This document shows positions 13,340-24,403 of a DNA stretch of 64,000 nucleotides, piece after piece (within the stretch, counting starts at the first letter, position 1; every line of letters begins with the position of its first letter). The position numbers and the translations under genes were made by a program. The notes under the pieces were generated by a model. It was not told the DNA's origin and searched no databases. It saw nothing but the letters and a program-made list of their open reading frames with translations. Source of the stretch: Metopolophium dirhodum (Eukaryota; Arthropoda; Insecta; Hemiptera; Aphididae); assembly GCF_019925205.1 (NCBI RefSeq), contig NC_083566.1, forward strand, positions 8,246,001-8,310,000. The letters run 5' to 3'.

Positions 13340-13381
13340 CTCATAGGAGTTTTTCCGGGCAACGCCGGGTAATTCAGCTAG
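13340..13381 (+). mobile_element. Helitron 3' terminus
   Basis: The stretch TCCGGGCAACGCCGGGT (13354-13370) forms a short GC-rich stem around a GCAACG loop. It is followed after a short spacer by CTAG (13378-13381) and then T. Helitrons end in CTRR, with a small hairpin about 10 bases inside and insertion between A and T, so this fits a 3' end on the plus strand. The element extends upstream. I could not fix its 5' TC end and saw no Rep/helicase coding, so it is probably non-autonomous or truncated. Confidence 0.6.
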
Positions 13382-13658
13382 TATTATAATATATATAATT
13401 ATGCAATTATTTTAAATTTGAACTGAATATGTTGGAAGTAGACGACAGAGTGAAACCTGGGTAAGACTAGGACTAGAAGTAAGATAGGACATTGGGACAT
13501 CATCATATAACGGAAACTATATTGAGTTTTCTGAAAAAAATGTCTTAAAAAAAATGTTGTATGTTGATAACAATATTATAATAATATTTGATATCAACAA
13601 ATAATTCAAGTGATATTAGGTGCAATGGTGTGATGAGTTTTACGGCAATCGGTACGTG

Positions 13659-13832
13659 CATAGGCGCAATTTAGACAATTGATTTGGTGGGGCTAAATCT
13701 ATAAAATCAATACAGACCCGTATAATTTTTTTATTAAGTGGATTTAAGAATGAATATATTTAGAAACTTAGGGGGGCTTCAATAAAACTAGGAGGGGCTA
13801 AGTTCCCTTAGACCCTCCAAATTGCGCCTTTG
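13659..13832. mobile_element. hAT-type MITE, 174 bp, perfect 8 bp TSD
   Basis: The element is bounded by CATAGGCGCAATTT on the left and the complement of CAAAGGCGCAATTT on the right, 13 of 14 terminal bases matching. It is flanked by identical 8 bp copies of GGTACGTG (13651-13658 and 13833-13840). An 8 bp target duplication with short termini is the signature of the hAT superfamily. There is no coding capacity, so it must be moved in trans. The interior has GGGGCTAA-type G-rich segments shared with the element at 51098-51238, which belongs to the same family. Confidence 0.9.
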
Positions 13833-14123
13833 GGTACGTGATGTAATATTTTGCGAACATCAAATAATTAATAAGTAATTAAATAATTATTTATTCTTAA
13901 TTACTCGCTTATACCTAACTTTTAATAGGTGGTTTTGTTAGTTTTCGATTAATGTGACTTTGATGGAGTTTATCCTTATTTTAAGAATAATAAACTCGTT
14001 CAATTAAAATTTTACTATTTGTGGTAAGATGGGAAAAATATAATGGGACAAGATGATCTATGCCCCATGTTATTATTATATTTTCAACAATAAATATTAT
14101 AATTTAGACATTAGTTTGGAGGA

Positions 14124-14136
14124 GGGGGGGGGGGGG
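14124..14136. repeat. Poly(G) run
   Basis: An uninterrupted run of 13 G, following GGAGGA. It is one of several unusually long G/C homopolymers in this AT-rich window. Confidence 0.85.
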
Positions 14137-14832
14137 AAGTCCCATTTCCTGTCCCTCTTTTATTAGTGGATTATTATTTTCACGATGTAAACCAGCAACT
14201 AAATTACAGCTCGTTTCCCATAATAAAAATTAAGGTCAGATAATTGATCTTAATCAATTAATATAGATTGCATATAAACTCATCTTTGACCTTTTAATAA
14301 AATTAATTAGTAATATGATTTGTGCAAAACCTATTTTTAATTTTTCAATTATCTTATTGATCAGAATAATATTATATTCACATTTCACAGTAAACTGTTG
14401 AACTGTTAGATTTTGCAATTAAATAAAACAACTAAATTACAAAATGAGAAATTAAATATAGTATGTTGACTAGCAACATTATTTTCCATATTTAGTATTT
14501 TATTTTATTTGAGAGTCTACTACAATATTTATGAACAACAATTTTACGATGATATGGATTTAACGCCGGTGTATATTTTTTGTGAGTAAAAATATATTTT
14601 AATTTTTAGTTTTTAATAAAGTGTCATTATAAGATGGCTTCTTTACTCAAAATTGTGTATACTCATGTTATCTGTCTTATATCACATATACACATATACT
14701 TATTATGTCAACTGATATAAATTACATGTAAATTAAATAATATTAAATATATTAAACATATTAAATTACTGGTACATTCGACTTAAAATTTAAAAAAAAA
14801 AAATTTAGTTTTAATAAAATATTTATAAATAG

Positions 14833-15113
14833 ATATATTGTTGACCACCATAGGTATTTTCATCACTTTTATAATACATGCACTTGCGAAATTATACACT
14901 GCTATCAAAGACGAAGAACGCACAAATAAATTTATAAAAATGTTAGAAATGGATCCCGATTGTGACGACGTCGACAAGAAATTTATAATTGCAGAGCAAC
15001 TGAAAATGATCGATCGGCTGAAAACTACTAATTCGTATTACAAGATAATGGCAGAGCATTATAAAAAATTATATTTATGGCAAAAAATTGTAAAGGAAAA
15101 GAAGCCGTACTAA
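14833..15113 (+). CDS. 3'-terminal coding exon, unknown protein
   Basis: This is the most gene-like frame in the window. It runs without ATG from a stop at 14826 and most likely begins at the acceptor AAATAG (AG at 14831-14832). Later acceptors, at 14853 or near the AAAG at about 14909, are also possible; all need one base from the previous exon. The protein starts with a hydrophobic stretch (IGIFITFIIHALAKLY), which could be a membrane anchor or be intronic. About 65 charged, helical-looking residues rich in Lys, Asp, Glu and Tyr follow (for example KKFIIAEQLKMIDRL), ending at TAA 15111-15113. AATAAA lies 42 bases beyond the stop. I do not recognise the family; the upstream exons are not assigned. 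The chance that it is a random frame remains. Confidence 0.55.
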
Positions 15114-15154
15114 AAATGTAGATGTTAGTGATTTAGCATTTGAATATTTGATAA

Positions 15155-15160
15155 AATAAA
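15155..15160 (+). terminator. Poly(A) signal AATAAA
   Basis: Canonical AATAAA 42 bases after the stop codon of the terminal exon, followed by ACTTTTTT, a T-rich downstream context. It gives a short 3' UTR of roughly 65-70 nt. Confidence 0.55.
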
Positions 15161-15296
15161 ATACTTTTTTATAAATATTAGTACTGTAAGAAAATATGTA
15201 TTTATTAAATTATGACAAAGATACGCATTTCTAACTAAATATTATTAAAATATAGTATAATAACTCATGATACTTTAGTCGTTGATATAAAATAAT

Positions 15297-15929
15297 CAGG
15301 GGCGGTGCAACACTGGGGCCCCTAACATTTGATTTTGCCCCTCCATTGCCCCCCCCCCCTATAATTTAATGTTGACAATTATTATAATCTAGTCTGAAAA
15401 TGCATTTTAAATCGAGCATTTTATTAATCTATTATGTTATCACTGATTAGATTAGATAAATCATTATTTACATATTATAAAATAGTATTAATTACTTCAA
15501 AGATTTTTGGATATAAGTTGTATTATATTAAGTTTGATTGTTATATTCAAATTAAATATGCTTTTTTTGCACATTTTTGGAAATAAAAGTACTCAATAAA
15601 GTTAACGTTAACTGCACACTTTCTTAAATCTTATACATTAAAAAATAAAAAGTTATGTATCGTTATTTACAAATAAAATAAAATTGATGAAATTTGATGT
15701 TTTACTGTAGTACATTTGTGATAATAAATAATAATATAGTATATTTTTTTATTATTTATTTAGAAATATAGCATATTATACCCAAAATATTTTTAGCAAT
15801 ATTTTCCTGAAAATATAGTATAAACAAATTAGTGGTTGAACAAGCAGCCATACAAAAATGCCCCACCAGAAAATAATTTGGCCCGGTATCGCCCTAGCTC
15901 CCACTAAAAAATATCTGGCGCCGCCACTG
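15297..15929. mobile_element. Non-autonomous hAT-like element, 633 bp
   Basis: The left end reads CAGGGGCGGTGC and the right end, reversed and complemented, CAGTGGCGGCGC, matching at 10 of 12 positions. The flanks are AAAATAAT (15289-15296) and AAAATAAC (15930-15937), an 8 bp target duplication with one change. CAG-GGCGG termini with 8 bp duplications are typical of hAT elements. Beyond the termini both ends are rich in GGGCC/GCCCC, with an 11-C run at 15349-15359, but the terminal repeat does not extend. No transposase frame is seen. It lies 137 bases past the poly(A) signal of the exon at 14833. Confidence 0.85.
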
Positions 15930-15939
15930 AAAATAACAT

Positions 15940-17796
15940 ATTATGATCTTAGATTGTACAACTGTTGCTTAAAAATAATATGAGAATAATAGTCCAAAAA
16001 TAAATGACAAAATTCATAGTACCATTGTTGAATCGTATAAACATACTTGAATTTACAATATAGTGACAATAAACAATTTTTTATTCGGTTTACTGATATT
16101 ATGTTGGCTATCACACAACTAAAGAGGTTCACCATGCATGAAATCGGCCATAGCAAGTACGTACATTGAGTTGCCTATGCTAAACGCCAGACAAAAGTAT
16201 CCTCCGTATACTGTACGTCTGTACATAATAATTATTATCACAGATAGCGCCGTTTGATATATTATAATAAATTATTTTAAAATATTATAATTTCATAGAA
16301 TTAAAAAAAATCTTAAATGACATACCGGATAGAAAACATAGGTAGTTAAGTTTAAAAAAAAAGAACTGCAAATTATAACTGAGCGCACATTATTACTATT
16401 ATTTAATTTGTTCTCTCAAGTTACTCTTATACTATATTATATATCTTGAGTTATTAGTTAATACGATGTATTTTCTTATTCGTTGCTTAACTCTTTTTAG
16501 TCAAGGAGAAGGCTATCCGGAAGATTTTTCTGAGTCCGGTGCAAATGTACAATCGTTGACACGGACATTTATTATAGAAGACTGCTAATGTGCGTACGAG
16601 AAATGTCCACGCTGCAGGCCGGATTGCATACCTATTTATATATTACGTGAAATAGCTAGGCGTTGTACATTCCAACCGTGTGATGGACGTGATAAAAACA
16701 CAAAATATAAAATATTGTTAACAAGAACTAAGATATCTTAGTTCATGGTAATTATATTATTATTATTATTAATTTATTGTGATTATCAAATTAAAAAAAA
16801 AATGTTTAAATACAATTATAATATGCGTCCGTAATCATATAAAATAAATATTTCTTTATAATCTATTCCATGGACAAGCAATATTCAAATATTCGTGACT
16901 CTAGATCATTCTGATTGAATTTAGAAAAGGTGTATCCACATTTGGTTAACCTTATACCCACTTTTCTGTGGGTTATCGTTATGACAAGAACAATTCTTGA
17001 ACCCTGCAGTTCCGGGAAAATGTTCTTACAGAATCATTCTTTAAAAACGCAAATAAAAAATGTTGTATCTGGATTTCTCGTAAAGACGGAATTAAAAACC
17101 TATCCATAAATTAATTAGCAGAGGTGAATAGGTCTATGATGACATAATTTTCACTATGAGCCCTAACTGTTATACCTAATGGTACTAACACCCAAAAAGG
17201 CACTACGTTTTTTTTATGAATTTTACTAAAAAAAATGTAGGTATACCTAGGTAGTCTTTAAAAAGTAGTCCATGACTTTGTGTTATGGATGATGAAAATT
17301 TCTTATTTTAAATAATGTTTTTCACATTGTGATAAATAATATATTTCTCTTTCAACTTTCAAGTCTGGATAAGAATGTTTGTGTGAAAAAATCGCTTTTG
17401 TGGTTCTCGTGGTATTTTGTGGTATTTATGTAATTTGTGTGTGTGGCATTTAAATATTTTCCCTATAGCGAAAACACTGTCATTTTGCCATTATCCATTA
17501 AAAATATTTGATGTATCAATATAGGTATAAAAGTAATTATGGTTATTTCTCATATTAAGAAGAGTGATCCACCATTTTTTTCTTTAATAATGAATTTGTT
17601 CATATTTAACATTTTGGAATTTTTAAATATACTTAAGATATTTTTAAATAGGTAATTAGATTTTTTATATAACAGTGTCCTGTGGTATTACCAACATCTG
17701 TTATCAAATAATAATTACCTTTTTTTCCCGTAAAATATAAATGATTAAAGACATGACTTCTTTGAAAACGTTAATATTGTGTAATTAAATAAAAAT
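15940..17796. other. AT-rich stretch with an unexplained frame
   Basis: No supported gene. A non-ATG frame at 16915-17109 encodes about 64 residues (hydrophobic first half, Lys-rich second half), bounded by TGA upstream. It could be a decayed element remnant, but I could not match it to a family. GGACATTT and AAATGTCC near 16564 and 16605 could pair. Confidence 0.4.
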
Positions 17797-18070
17797 TTCA
17801 ACGAGTAGTTTTTGAGTTATTTCACTTTTTGTGTTAAAGATAATAATTAACAGGGTCATGATAGTAGGTTTGGAAGATAATTTTAAATTTATAGTAACTA
17901 ATATAAATCTATCAACATTTTTACATTTGTAAAAATAGTCCATGTATAATAAATTATAATTAAGTACCTGGTAGATCTATTTTTATTACTTTTGTAAGAT
18001 TTTTTTCATTGACTATTATCATTGGTATAATATATTCATTAAAATAACTCAGAAACTACTCGTTGAATTT
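17797..18070. repeat. Spaced inverted repeat, ~26 bp arms
   Basis: TTCAACGAGTAGTTTTTGAG (arm 17797-17822) returns in reverse complement at about 18042-18066 with one change, separated by about 220 bases of AT-rich DNA. It may be the inverted ends of a small transposon, but no clear target duplication flanks it. Confidence 0.6.
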
Positions 18071-19327
18071 TGTTTTAGATAGGTAGGTACATAAACCTTT
18101 CACAAAATCACCGGTTTAATAATTTAAATAGGAAGTTTATTATTTGAAAACATGAAATACGTAACGACACAGTACATTCCTTGAATAGTCAAAAGACATA
18201 ACAAATCTAAGATCCTAATTGAAAATATGGTACATATTTGTATAGTTATAGGTAAGTACCTACTTCAAAACTCCAATAATTAGAATTTGATAAAATATGT
18301 AGAATATTGTAGGTACAATTAAAGGAAACAATAGGAATGAATGGGGTATCGTACTTGTTGAATCATCCCGTATAATATATTATGCTGATCGGAATTGAAA
18401 AAAATGTTTTTCTAATATGTCAAAGTCGGGTGCGTTGTCACTGGTCAGCGGCGGTAAAGATGCTCACCGATGACATGACGACAGATGAATAGATGATGTG
18501 TTATAGCATATTACACATCTTTATAAATAGATTAATAATATTAATTGTTTACTCTACAGCTCAAGATATCTTGTCGTGTGTAAGTGTGTAACATAATATG
18601 TTGGTAGTTGGTAACACGTTACTCGTGAGTCAAAATGTTTCAAACACTCAGGCACAAAATAGATAAACTCAGGCCTAGTCTTGAACCCGTCTTATTGAGT
18701 TATGACTTATAACTACAGTGGAGCGCTATAATATACAGATAAGACCCAAACGGATAATATTATACTGTAGGTATGTATAATAATGGTATGACGTGACAGT
18801 CCGTTACTTAGCGGTCTAACTAGTCTAACTGCCAAGTTTTTCTTGAGATTTTCTTTTTTTATCATAACCTTCTTAACTAAAAACGAAAATGTGCGTATTT
18901 TGTAATAATATTACAATATTATAACACACTATATAGTGTCATAATTTCATTAAAGTAGCGATGATGGTAAGCGAGATATTTTTATTGTATTATTACAACC
19001 TAGACTCACGGCGGAACCAGTGACAACGATGGCAGGTGGCGGCGATTGTTTAGGAGGTGGCCGCGGCGGTGATTACATTACGATTGTTTTGGTGGTGATT
19101 TTTTTCAGCAACAAATTTAAACAACATTTTTTTTTTTTTTAATAAAGAATACAGTTACCAACAGACATTCAATAAACATTATACCTATAATATTAATATT
19201 ATATTATGGGTACCTATACTGGCTATACTATACTTACCTATTAAACTAATGCTATATTATTATTTATTAGGTAATTCAAATCAATACGATAATGTATATG
19301 CGCTTAAAAACATTTAAAAAGCAGCAC

Positions 19328-19383
19328 CAAGGTGGATTTATAAAATATATAAAAATATGAATATAATATATAAATCCACCTTG
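19328..19383. mobile_element. 56 bp micro-MITE with 8 bp TSD
   Basis: A perfect 15 bp inverted repeat, CAAGGTGGATTTATA, bounds only 26 internal AT bases. The flanks AGCAGCAC (19320-19327) and AGCAGTAC (19384-19391) match at 7 of 8 positions, so it behaves like an inserted hAT-type element reduced almost to its termini. It has no coding capacity. Confidence 0.8.
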
Positions 19384-20358
19384 AGCAGTACCTATATTAT
19401 GTTAGTGTATAGCTTTTATTTTCACCAAATAGCAAAGAAAAATATAATTTAATTTATGACTGTGAAACTTGTACATACTTTTCTCAAATCTCTATCTTTC
19501 TATTATAGGACGCCATATATTGTGTTGAAAGCATTCCTCAATCCCACCTGCAGTTATTCCGACTAGATATTTTTATACTTATATGATTTATACTTTATAC
19601 GCGTACATGCGAATTAATCATAACCCGCTGGCAATAGAAATTACTAGTTAACTCACTTAATATTGTAATCCAAAGAAATATGTGATATGAGTTGTATATT
19701 TGATGAGCTTTATTTTTATGCTCTTAGCTAGTTTGTTAATAATAATTAATTAAATAGTATAAACTTGTACTTTTAAATTATGTATACTTATCACTTATGC
19801 TGAGTTATGCTTACCTGCTACCTATTGACAATATACCTGTAACTATTAAACATTTATGAAAAACAATTTTTTTTAGAAAAATTTGATAGTCTACAGTTTT
19901 TTCATTGGAACCGGCTGCTTCAATTATTAAAATGTAATACGTTGTTAAATATATTGTTTTTTAAACCCGAATATTTTTAATGGAACATTCTGTATGGTGT
20001 ATGATGCCCAGTTCGCTGACACTATAGGTTTTTCTACCAAAAAAAACAGTTTTTAATGGTTTTATAAAAATGCCAAATTCGCCGACAACGATGATATGGG
20101 CTTCGTGATTTTAGCATAGAAATTTGTGAATTTATCTTATTGTGATGTCAGGAAAATAATTAAGACAGTTATATTTCACAGAATTTAGACTAAAAACGCA
20201 GAGACAGTCAATACTTTAAAGTATGAATGCGTGGACAACTTACTGTGGCGGTCGTGCAATATTGAAAATGTAAACGCAGTTATGTCTAAACCACATAATC
20301 ATATAGTATCACATTATAGGTATTTATTTTTATGATGTCGGATATTTTTTACGTATAA

Positions 20359-20374
20359 AACCTAACCTAACCTA
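20359..20374. repeat. Short (CCTAA)3 telomere-like run
   Basis: Three tandem CCTAA units, the complement of the TTAGG repeat that forms telomeres in most insects. A second run lies at 33755-33775 in the opposite orientation. Confidence 0.7.
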
Positions 20375-20610
20375 CGTATACATAAATAAACAATTTTATT
20401 TAAACGAAGTGCATACTCATTGTCGGTGAACTAGGAAATTACCTCATGTATATCTGTGATCATATTAGTATTATAGGTGTACAGTTTGATAAAGTATCGC
20501 CAACCACACACATAAGTACATAACACACCGTGCGTCAAGCATTGCAGGTATTCTCAATCAGCGCTGTGTCGCCGCCGTTTATTCGACTAGTGCGCTCATA
20601 ACGGATTACG

Positions 20611-21130
20611 CAAGGCTGGGCATTAACGAGTTAAAAAGTTACTTTTATTTTAACTTTTTAACTTAACTAGTTACTTTTGGCTTTTCATTAACTTAACTGT
20701 TAACTTACTAAATTTCTTTCCTAATTATTTTTCATTTTAAGAAGTAAGTTAAGTTAATTTATTTTTTTTTTAAATTTTATTATATTTTAATATTTCAGTC
20801 TATTTTGTTTTCATGTCCAAAAAATTGTATCGTAAATTGTTTACAGTTAAAAATTTAAACCATTCGAATTTAACTTATATGGAAATACTGTATGAAGTTA
20901 TACACTATATCCTATAATTTAGTTTTGGGTTGAAAAAAATTAAGTACGCTAGCGTTTTATAAACAAATTAACTTTTCTTTAACTTAATAAAAAGTTAACA
21001 AAAAGTGTGTATTAACTTTTAACTTAACTGAGTTAACCTAAATAAACTTTTAACTTTTAACTTTTTGTTATTGGTGCATATTAACTTAACTTAATTGAGT
21101 TAAAACAAATCGTTAACTTGCCCAGCCTTG
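20611..21130. mobile_element. 520 bp MITE with TTAACTT-rich interior
   Basis: CAAGGCTGGGCA begins the element and its complement TGCCCAGCCTTG ends it, and both flanks carry GGATTACG (20603-20610 and 21131-21138), a perfect 8 bp target duplication of the hAT type. The subterminal parts are packed with AACTTTTTAACTTAACT-like motifs in both orientations (GTTAAC, TTAACTT), so the arms can fold with each other. The interior has no frame of note. It interrupts an otherwise less AT-rich stretch ending GTGCGCTCATAACG. Confidence 0.93.
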
Positions 21131-21139
21131 GGATTACGT

Positions 21140-22920
21140 ATCGTAATCTGATGTTAAACTTAATATATATTAGGTGGAATTTAAAGTCCTTTAAGAATAT
21201 TATAGAATTAAAGTTTCGATTATATTGGCACTGTTAATAACAAAGAAAGCAACCTATAATATACCATTCAAGCGAAGAGATAAAACATTTTTGGTTCCGA
21301 AAATGAATGAATAACTGATATCGGAATCTGTAAATGAGCATTTATTTCACGATCAATTTAGACAGTTGTTTACATTCCAATATGACCTTCAGTACTTTTT
21401 AAGATAGAGTTTTTATGAAACTACATATTACCTATTTAGAACAATTATTTTAATATCTAAAATATATGGTCATTAAAATGATTATGAAATAATTAAATCA
21501 ATTTAAATGGAAATTAAAAACTTTAAATAATCAAAGGTTCACGTATGCTCCTGATACAAGTGTCGTACAAACATTTTTAAATTAAAAATAAGTCTATATG
21601 AATAATTACCTAGTTAATGAATTAGGTACCTACCTACCTAAACCTAATAATTAACAAAATAAAATCCGAACTAAACGAGAGTAGATTTCGGTGATAGAAC
21701 TAATAATTAAAGATGTTCAACATAACTGGTTTTACTTGTTTTGTCATCTTCTTAAAACCTCGACTAAAAAATAAAACCATGCTATTAATATTATTTTAAT
21801 ATCAAAGAAAAAATTATGTAAAAAAAAATATATCATGTAAAATCCACCGAAACTATAAGTGTTAAATATTTTCAACGAATACATAATTTATTAGTATTAA
21901 TATTTATATAAGTATTTAACAGCCTAAGCATATAATATACAAGTTATAAAAGAAAACTATAAAAACCAAGTAATCACTTAAACAAAATAATATAATATAT
22001 CAATAATATCTCGACATGTAAAAATTATAGACAGTATGCGTGAATAGGGACAGTGTTGAAGCTAGACTCAAATTATTTAATTAAATCGGTGAAGCAATTG
22101 TTATTGAAAAATCAGAAAAATTATAATTTGAGTAATAATATTGAATGTTTCAAGTTCCTACGATTAAATTGTTTGATCAATAACAATATAACATAAATCG
22201 TTATAATACCTACGTATGAATATCAAATATTGTAAAAATTTAAACTTCAATCATTCTTAAAAAAAAATTTGTGGCATAACGTTAAGTACTTACATTTTTT
22301 TTTAAAACTCCGGTAAAAAAAAACCAATGTTATATTTTATTATATTGTAATTTTATATTTGTATGAAATATTCAAGCTTTTTACTCACAAAGTCACAAAC
22401 CATAGCTAATTAATTATTTAGTGAAAATTCAAGCCTGCACCATTATTCATTTTTGAATTACAAAAAAAACAACCATGTATAAACTGATTTACCTATTCAA
22501 AATTCATGTTTTTGGTAAAAATGAAAAATTTCCTCACGACTATTCTCAGTACAATAGGACATTTTCACCTAATATCTATTTTAAAATAGAAATATTCCCT
22601 CTACATTTTTAAAAAAATTATTTGAAAATGAAAATGTTGTTTTATTTGTAATGGTTGTTTTTTTTTTAAATAGTAGGTATGTCGGAATATCTAGCAATTT
22701 TTCGTTATCAATTATTATAGTTATATTTTATTTAAAAAAATTGTAGTTTTTATAATTTTTAAAGTTTTATTTTTACTTAATTTGTTTTAAATATTATTAA
22801 TCAATTCTTATTTCTTATTAGGTACATTAGTGTTTTTTTACTGTATCAAATAGATAGTGATTAAAAATATACATCTATGATTTATTATACAACATTATTA
22901 TATTTATTGAACTATTTGGA
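21140..22920. other. AT-rich stretch, no gene seen
   Basis: Long A/T-rich DNA with GGTACCTACCTACC near 21626. Nothing coding, structured or repeated was seen beyond simple motifs. Confidence 0.5.
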
Positions 22921-22929
22921 AATCTATTC

Positions 22930-23180
22930 TGTGTCTGTCTTAGACAAAATTAGACAGTAGTGAGATTTTCCAGGATTTGGTTTTCGCGCTTATTTTGAAA
23001 AGTAGAAACTGCGTATTTTTACTTTTGACCAAGCACCGACTAGATCCAATTTGCTACCTACCAGAAAATATACTCAACATTAAGATTGAAGCATTTTTAT
23101 CGCTCATTATGGTGACTTCAGTTAAAAATACATCATTGTAGAACCAATAAAATCATATTGCTTCTCCTCTCTGAATCTAA
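22930..23180 (+). repeat. Diverged copy of the 25.7 kb dispersed repeat
   Basis: Shared blocks, in the same order as 26376-26651, are: a TTTTGAAAA segment, then TTTTTACTTTTGACC, a CCAGAAAA/TCAGAAAA block, an ACATCATTGTA-like block and a terminal TCTGAATCTAAAA. The copy is clearly older and more diverged. The open frame on the minus strand at 23122-23370 only partly overlaps it and has no recognised content. Confidence 0.55.
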
Positions 23181-23639
23181 AAGTGAGAGGAGAAGGTTTT
23201 CTGGTTATATACGATTTCCGATCACTTTCAACAATGTACCTACGTAGGCAAAGTACGTGTACATAATACGTAACTATATACCGCTCTATAATAAATGTTG
23301 GCATAAGAAGGTTTATAATATAGTGGTCGTCGAGTGCATGCCGCCGGCAAGTATATTTTATAACCAACACAATTGACTCGTCTCTATCGTCATTTCAAGG
23401 CGGTTGAAACGTCCGGCACGTTGTCCTGCAAATAATGTCTTCTTAACACGACAACGGTGATATTTGGTAATTTCGAATCTATATAAGTACGTGTGTAGAT
23501 ACGGCGTATTAATAATAATGCAATTAATAGCATTTTAAATTTATTGAATCCTACGCATACTCGGCATTTATAAGGTACCTAGGTATAATTATAATACTCA
23601 AAGATAATATACTGTGCTGTAAAGTCGTAAAGGTAGAAC

Positions 23640-23860
23640 GTCAAATGATTGCAACAATGTATTATTTAACACGTTTTTTGGTCGGAAACAATAATTGTAT
23701 CGGTTTAAAAATACAAACATACAAAAATACACTAAGTCTGTGTACCTTTACAGTCGTCGCTTGCTCGCGTACGACCGTCACACCTACGCTCTTACCGAGT
23801 TTCACGACAGCTGCGGGAGACAGCTCGTTCCAGTGCGTGCGGCGTTGTTAAATGATATAA
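23640..23860. other. CpG-rich patch with possible minus-strand donor
   Basis: A local rise in CpG. On the minus strand, the sequence around 23806-23796 reads AAACTCG|GTAAGAGC, a strong splice-donor match, preceded by an ATG-free CpG-rich stretch, as in a non-coding first exon. No coding sequence can be assigned. Confidence 0.2.
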
Positions 23861-24143
23861 TATTTTTGACTTCAGCACATATAGGTATTATTGCTTCACT
23901 GATCTGACCTATTTTAATCACTATGAATTGCTAATATATATTATTCCCCGAGTACAACATAATATATATTATACAATTATATTGACGACTGTCTACAATA
24001 TTGTTATACTGCCATATAACTCGGACAATCTTATTTTATATAATATTTATAATCAACCTCAACCACTAGTTTCAACATCCTATTTTTCAGTAACTGGAAT
24101 AGGTACCAGACACAATGGTCAGTAATGACGACAATGATACAAA

Positions 24144-24171
24144 CACGATTTAAGATATATCTTAAATCGTG
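24144..24171. repeat. 28 bp perfect palindrome
   Basis: CACGATTTAAGATA followed directly by its reverse complement, with no loop. The flanking bases do not continue the symmetry and no target duplication is visible. Confidence 0.9.
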
Positions 24172-24357
24172 GTTAAAAATCAGATGAGGAACCGACAAAA
24201 ATAACAATTAGTTAGTGATAACAAAAATGGTCGTGCAGAGGGAACGTGAAAACAATGTTCGCGGGCGATTGTAAACACGGGGCTCGACTAAAAAAACATA
24301 CCTTGATCTTTTCATATATAATTAGTATTTACCTTATACATTTTGTAGAACCATTAA

Positions 24358-24403
24358 GCATTATCCAGAGGATATCACGAGGATTCGATTCTTATTATTC
24401 TCC
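24358..24403 (+). repeat. Dispersed repeat segment, copy 1
   Basis: Forty-one of 46 positions match 61955-62000 in the same orientation (shared GCATTATCCAGAGGA and CGATTCTTATTAT). A second shared block (GTAAAAAT...CCGAG) follows at about 24779-24799 and 62018-62038, so both sites carry pieces of one larger repeat. Class unknown. Confidence 0.7.

Noticed and set aside
16915..17109. Hydrophobic and Lys-rich 64-codon frame
   Set aside because: No ATG, TGA immediately upstream, no splice or poly(A) context and no family recognised.
19029..19142. Gly-rich small frame with ATG, ending over a poly(T) run and an AATAAA
   Set aside because: Only 37 codons; its last residues come from poly(T) and the AATAAA overlaps the stop codon, so coincidence is likelier.
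20603..21138. Possible gene regulatory region because of dense GTTAAC motifs
   Set aside because: Terminal inverted repeats and a perfect 8 bp duplication show it is a transposon insertion.
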